Positions 6,958 to 10,107 of a stretch of 10,107 nucleotides of DNA are shown here, piece after piece. Numbering within the stretch: the stretch's first letter is position 1; every line of letters begins with the position of its first letter. The notes beneath the pieces were generated by a model, which ran no database searches, was not told where the DNA came from, and saw only the letters and a program-made list of their open reading frames with translations. This DNA comes from Candidatus Zixiibacteriota bacterium. GTDB taxonomy: Bacteria; Zixibacteria; MSB-5A5; UBA10806. The DNA lies in contig DOTU01000378.1 in NCBI GenBank assembly GCA_003520965.1, positions 1-10,107 of the forward strand, written 5' to 3'. Made by a program: the position numbers and the translations under genes.

Positions 6958-8115
6958 CTAACGGGCGTTTTTATTTACTGGGTGTGAATTTACAAAAAGC
7001 GGAGTCGGAGCGGGACTGAATGGCGGGCAGTCGAGACAGGACCTGAGCGATGGGCCGCCTTTAAGGTAATTGACAAAATAAACAATATCTAAACCGTTGA
7101 AACTGCAATTACCATTGACATCACCAGCAATATAGGTAGGTCCATGGGTAGGGCAATCGCAGGAATAGGGAGGATGTGGACCGCCCTTGAAGAATCTAAC
7201 CGCATAAACGATATCAAGACCATTGGCAACGCCGTTAAAATTGATATCACCAAGAAGGTAAGCGCAGCCCTGGCTTGCGGTGGTATCGAGAATAGCAATA
7301 GTGCCGGTCATCTGCGGATGGAAGTTACAAATATAATGAAAGATTCCCGGTTGGCTGGCATGTAACGTGAAAACATAACCGGGATTGAGTGGTCCTGAAT
7401 CCCAGAGATTAGCGCTGGTATCTGATGTTGTATGTTCCATTGTGCCGAAATTTATCCAGCGGATATTTTGGCCAACGCTAATTGTGGTATCCTGCGGGGA
7501 AAACGCGTAGTCAATGATGTGAATATCAAAAGCCACACTATCGGGCCTTCCAACTATGACTGTGCCTTTCATTACTAAAGGATGCATTTGGCAGTGATAA
7601 TGGAAAACGCCTTCCGTAGTGAAGGTGTGATCATAATGCTCTCCGGGGCCGATCGAATCGGAATCCCAGATAAGTTCATCGGATGTGCTGGTATGCATTC
7701 GAGCACCTGTGTTAACCCAACGTACGAGTTGCCCGGGCTGAATTTGGATAACTGCCGGGTTGAAGAAAAATTCTCCAATATTGATTGTCCAATCGGCTAC
7801 AGGTATGACCGTGATAGTATCCATCATACTATGATGAAAAACGCAGTGATAAGGAAAAGTGCCGGTCGTGGCGAAAACGCGTGAATACGACTGAGACGGA
7901 TTAATGGTTCCCGAATCCCAAACACCGTTGTCGCTGGTACTGGAGTGGGAAACGCCGTCCAGATTGGTCCAGCGAATCGTATCCCCCTGGGTGATAGTTT
8001 GATTGCCTGGCACAAAAGCAAGACCGGTAATATTAATCTGATGAGTGGTCGCAGGGTAAGCCGCGGGCACACACAGCGCCATCACCCCGACGGTGGCCAA
8101 AGCTTTGAAAAGCAT
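6958..8115 (-). CDS. Secreted triple-cupredoxin protein with paired dockerin-like repeats
   Basis: Exported protein of 385 residues that probably binds type 1 copper and may carry electrons or store metal. Residues 1-22 are a signal peptide (likely cleavage after YPA). Three plastocyanin-like domains follow, each with a complete His-Cys-His-Met set: His57/Cys91/His94/Met97; His141/Cys175/His178/Met182; His228/Cys263/His266/Met269. Each also has the GDTIRWTN-like strand and a (T)SDxxxWDSG segment. Residues 289-312 (GDINFNGVANGLDIVYAVRFFKGG) and 331-354 (GDVNGNCSFNGLDIVYFVNYLKGG) are paired EF-hand-like dockerin repeats, bracketed by Cys284, Cys319, Cys321, Cys337, Cys360 and Cys363, perhaps disulfides. 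The short tail is Pro-rich. The ATG follows AGGAGG by four bases. A Fur-type box overlaps the probable promoter. The electron partner and any cohesin are not visible. Confidence 0.88.
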   Translation of the reverse strand: MLFKALATVGVMALCVPAAYPATTHQINITGLAFVPGNQTITQGDTIRWTNLDGVSHSSTSDNGVWDSGTINPSQSYSRVFATTGTFPYHCVFHHSMMDTITVIPVADWTINIGEFFFNPAVIQIQPGQLVRWVNTGARMHTSTSDELIWDSDSIGPGEHYDHTFTTEGVFHYHCQMHPLVMKGTVIVGRPDSVAFDIHIIDYAFSPQDTTISVGQNIRWINFGTMEHTTSDTSANLWDSGPLNPGYVFTLHASQPGIFHYICNFHPQMTGTIAILDTTASQGCAYLLGDINFNGVANGLDIVYAVRFFKGGPHPPYSCDCPTHGPTYIAGDVNGNCSFNGLDIVYFVNYLKGGPSLRSCLDCPPFSPAPTPLFVNSHPVNKNAR

Positions 8116-8199
8116 AATGCCTCCTGATTTTATCGCTTTGGATTAAACTAAAAATAATATCTCGCAATTAACAAAAACAGCCTACAGGTCTTATTGCGG

Positions 8200-8205
8200 A
8201 TTATA
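8200..8205 (-). promoter_or_regulatory. -10 element of the cupredoxin gene promoter
   Basis: An exact TATAAT on the minus strand, about 85 bases before the ATG. I find no good -35 at 16-18 bp (ATTATG at 17). The Fur-like box occupies the spacer and most of the -35 area, as expected for a repressed, possibly activator-dependent, promoter. Confidence 0.45.
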
Positions 8206-8209
8206 AAAC

Positions 8210-8224
8210 TGACAATCATTATCA
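8210..8224 (-). promoter_or_regulatory. Fur-type operator (7-1-7 inverted repeat)
   Basis: Minus strand TGATAATGATTGTCA matches the Fur 7-1-7 consensus TGATAATnATTATCA at 13 of the 14 defined positions. It differs from the Zur (TCGTAATnATTACGA) and PerR (TTATAATnATTATAA) variants at the outer bases. It sits four bases upstream of an exact TATAAT, so a bound repressor would block the polymerase. This suggests iron-responsive control of the cupredoxin gene. Confidence 0.65.
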
Positions 8225-8240
8225 TAATGTTCCTCTTAAA

Positions 8241-8254
8241 TTCGGAATACCGAA
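8241..8254. repeat. Short inverted repeat TTCGG-4-CCGAA
   Basis: TTCGG, AATA, CCGAA lies 17 bases upstream of the Fur-like box on the cupredoxin side of the intergenic region. It may be a second operator or a small hairpin; five-base arms are also common by chance. Confidence 0.25.
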
Positions 8255-8344
8255 GAAAACAAGCATGAAGGCATCCTTGCCGACAGAATTGTTATAAAAA
8301 TGCGATTTAGGGGAGATTTGTTAGTATATCCCTAAAACTGAATT

Positions 8345-8368
8345 ACTCATACGGGCCAGGCTATGAGT
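8345..8368. repeat. Inverted repeat downstream of the RNA methyltransferase gene
   Basis: ACTCATA (8345-8351), ten bases, TATGAGT (8362-8368). It lies 30 bases after the stop codon of the minus-strand methyltransferase. On that strand no T-run follows, so it is at best a weak terminator or a 3'-end hairpin. The rest of 8116-8398 holds the cupredoxin promoter and Fur-like box, and I see no gene in it. Confidence 0.35.
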
Positions 8369-8398
8369 TTTCGGGGCGCTTTGCTTTTTTGATTGATT

Positions 8399-9160
8399 TT
8401 AGCTTCGCTTGGAAAACTCATACATGGCAATTCCAGCGGCTACTGCCGCGTTCAACGATTCCACCGGGCCGCTCATCGGAATTCGCAGCATCTGATCTGC
8501 TATTGCCGAAAGTTTATCATTTACACCGGCAATTTCCGCTCCCACCACCAGGGCCATCTTGGCAGCCGGTTTGAACTCCTTCAGATCAGCGCTTGCATTA
8601 GCTGAAAGGCAGTAAAGCTTATGTGACGGTTCTATCTTATTGGCGATATCGCCATAATCGACATGATTAGCAACCGCCAGATGAAACATCGCTCCCTGCG
8701 TGGCCCGCACGGTTTTAGGAGCGAAAATATCAGCCGAGCCGGGAGTAGTGATAAATCCACCGAAACCGAATGCCGCCGCAGTTCGCACCATCGTACCGAG
8801 ATTGCCGGGATCGGTCACGCCGTCGGCGATGAGGATTTTCTTTTGAGATATCAATCGTCCCAAATCTGGTTTAGGCAGCCTGACAACGGCCAATATACCC
8901 TGGGGCGATTCGGTATCGGATAACTTTGTGAAAATCTTCTGATTTAGGGCCTCAACCGGTATCCTCCGTTGCTTAGCGGCCTCAACCAGAGGCTCGAAAC
9001 TATCCATAGCCTCATAAGTGATTAGCAAGGACTCGATTTCCCAATCGGATTTGAGTAGCTCCGCAATAACGTGAGCGCCCTCAACCACAAAAAGCCCATA
9101 CTGTTTGCGATACTTTCCATGAGAAAGAGAACTTATTTTTTTTATCTCATTTTGATTCAC
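8399..9160 (-). CDS. TrmH/SpoU-family RNA 2'-O-ribose methyltransferase
   Basis: SAM-dependent methyltransferase of the SPOUT (trefoil-knot) fold, probably acting on 23S rRNA (RlmB/TsnR-like) though the target nucleotide cannot be deduced. Length is 253 residues. The N-terminal part (1-95) is the SpoU substrate-binding domain, with FVVEGAHVIAELL. Motif 1 is DGVTDPGNLGTMVRTAAAFG (113-132) with Asn120 and Arg126; motif 3 is IPMSGPVESLNAAVAAGIAMYE (227-248) with Glu234, Ser235 and Asn237. Motif 2 is VVGAEIAG, where the family usually has GNEGxG, so the Asn is replaced by Ala208. The start is GTG at 9160-9158: GGGAG lies 11 bases upstream, an in-frame TAG is close by, and the next Met is residue 52. 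It is divergent from the patatin gene with 36 bases between starts. Confidence 0.92.
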   Translation of the reverse strand: MNQNEIKKISSLSHGKYRKQYGLFVVEGAHVIAELLKSDWEIESLLITYEAMDSFEPLVEAAKQRRIPVEALNQKIFTKLSDTESPQGILAVVRLPKPDLGRLISQKKILIADGVTDPGNLGTMVRTAAAFGFGGFITTPGSADIFAPKTVRATQGAMFHLAVANHVDYGDIANKIEPSHKLYCLSANASADLKEFKPAAKMALVVGAEIAGVNDKLSAIADQMLRIPMSGPVESLNAAVAAGIAMYEFSKRS

Positions 9161-9196
9161 TTGCTTTAATGCTCCCTAAAAGCTAATATTTGAATT

Positions 9197-10107
9197 GTGA
9201 AACATTTGCTTTTGACATTTTATGTAATATTTGCCATTTCGGCTACCGCTATCTCTGCTGACAAGATAATCATAAAACCGCCTTCAATTCCAGGGGAATT
9301 ACGCTCGCTCCAAAACCTGGAACCCGGAATCGGCCTGGCGGTTTCTGGTGGCGGAGCCAGGGGGTTGGCGGTCATCGGTATCCTCAAGGTTTTAGAGAGG
9401 GAGCATATCAGGGTTAAATTTGCGGCTGGAGTCTCAATTGGCAGCATTGTCATGGGGCTTTATTCCTGTGGCTATTCGCCCGAGGAGATTGAGCAGATCG
9501 CTTATCAAATAAATTGGACCGACCTCCTCTCGCCAGGTCCCACGAGAAGGACGCTTCTTACCAGCCAGATGGGGCAGGTTGAAAAAAGCCTCTTTAAGTT
9601 GCGTTTCCAAGGGTGGAAACCGGTTATCCCGCAAGCTATCACCTCGGCCCAGAAACTAAGTCAGCTACTTGAGAGATTGACCACTCGCGGCGGTATTCGC
9701 TCCAGTATCAGTTTCGATTATCTGAAGCCACCATTGCGGGTGGTATGCACGGACTTACTAACAGGCGATCGTGTAGTGATTTCGTCGGGAAGTCTAGGCG
9801 AGGCTCTTCGGGCCAGCATGGCCGTTCCGGTGGCTTTCACTCCGGCGGAGATAGACGGCAGGCTCCTGGTCGACGGCGGACTGGTTGATCCCATACCGGT
9901 CGATATCGTTCTTGAGGCTGTTGGGCATCCGGTGGTAGCAATTAATGTCACGTCCGATCTTTTGCCTCGATCGCAGATCAACAATGTGGTTGGAATTGCC
10001 GATCAGACAACCACGATCATGGCCATGGATAAGAAACATGTCTCAATTAACCTGGCCGATCTTTGTATCGCCCCCGACCTGCACGGTTGGAGCGGCACCG
10101 ATTTCTC
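9197..10107 (+). CDS. Exported patatin-like phospholipase, C-terminus cut by window edge
   Basis: Serine lipid acyl hydrolase. About 303 codons are visible. Residues 1-21 look like a signal peptide (MKHLLLTFYVIFAISATAISA, cleavage before Asp22), so the enzyme acts outside the cytoplasm. The patatin core has the oxyanion loop GGGARG (51-56), nucleophile Ser80 in GVSIG, and the catalytic Asp226 of DGG; LRASMAVPVAFTPAEIDGRLLVDGG is the classic patatin stretch around it. Signal-bearing patatins of this type often continue into POTRA and BamA-like outer-membrane barrel domains, but that part would lie beyond the right edge and is not seen. An in-frame TGA at 9191-9193 lies just before the GTG start at 9197, so the start is GTG or a TTG a few codons later (9206 or 9212). 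No clear Shine-Dalgarno sequence precedes it. Confidence 0.9.
   Translation, partial: MKHLLLTFYVIFAISATAISADKIIIKPPSIPGELRSLQNLEPGIGLAVSGGGARGLAVIGILKVLEREHIRVKFAAGVSIGSIVMGLYSCGYSPEEIEQIAYQINWTDLLSPGPTRRTLLTSQMGQVEKSLFKLRFQGWKPVIPQAITSAQKLSQLLERLTTRGGIRSSISFDYLKPPLRVVCTDLLTGDRVVISSGSLGEALRASMAVPVAFTPAEIDGRLLVDGGLVDPIPVDIVLEAVGHPVVAINVTSDLLPRSQINNVVGIADQTTTIMAMDKKHVSINLADLCIAPDLHGWSGTDF

Noticed and set aside
7582..7884. Plus-strand open frame of 100 codons opposite the cupredoxin gene
   Set aside because: Shadow of a gene with three intact copper sites; no independent support.
8306..8336. TTTAGGG...CCCTAAA inverted repeat with a 17-base loop
   Set aside because: Seven-base arms with a long AT-rich loop are likely chance; no T-run or neighbouring signal.
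1..10107. Defence island, toxin-antitoxin, prophage, insertion sequence, tRNA or rRNA
   Set aside because: All long coding frames are accounted for by housekeeping or secreted-protein families, and no such genes or terminal repeats are visible.

Overview
The window reads as the chromosome of a Gram-negative bacterium of the FCB (Fibrobacteres-Chlorobi-Bacteroidetes) side of the tree, quite possibly an uncultured lineage such as candidate phylum Zixibacteria. The clues are a secreted peptidase ending in a NYPNPFN-type C-terminal sorting domain, a secreted protein with paired dockerin-like repeats of the form GDxN...GLDIVY...KGG, Sec signal peptides, and B12-dependent ribonucleotide reductase with ThyX in place of the class I RNR/ThyA pair. 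The phylum assignment is inference from family resemblance only.

Layout, left to right. (1) 1-2686, minus strand: a two-gene DNA-precursor operon, thyX (flavin-dependent thymidylate synthase) followed 39 bases later by nrdJ (class II ribonucleotide reductase), which runs off the left edge. Both starts are non-ATG and each is fixed by a strong Shine-Dalgarno sequence and an in-frame stop just upstream. (2) 2687-2990: a divergent control region of about 300 bases. It holds two 16-bp NrdR-box-like elements 32 bp apart centre to centre, candidate thyX promoters, a perfect AT palindrome, and a good sigma70-type promoter for the next gene. (3) 2991-5447, plus strand: a secreted 818-residue M28 zinc peptidase whose catalytic domain is interrupted by a seven-bladed beta-propeller. 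(4) 5448-5608: a convergent intergenic region with three hairpins: an ATTGC...GCAAT palindromic repeat, a bidirectional terminator, and a perfect 11-bp palindrome that touches the next stop codon. (5) 5609-6802, minus: an iron-type alcohol dehydrogenase with its own promoter. (6) 6958-8115, minus: a secreted protein with three cupredoxin domains and two dockerin-like repeats, with a clear terminator and a near-consensus Fur-type operator at its promoter. (7) 8399-9160, minus: a TrmH/SpoU-family RNA 2'-O-methyltransferase. (8) 9197 to the right edge, plus: an exported patatin-like phospholipase, cut off by the window.

The only genes that clearly work together are thyX and nrdJ: one supplies deoxyribonucleotides, the other dTMP, and the NrdR-like boxes suggest joint control by dNTP status. 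The remaining genes look like independently transcribed units. I see no CRISPR array, transposon, prophage, defence locus, tRNA or rRNA. The most distinctive material is the nested propeller-in-peptidase architecture and the two metabolite- or metal-responsive operator candidates.
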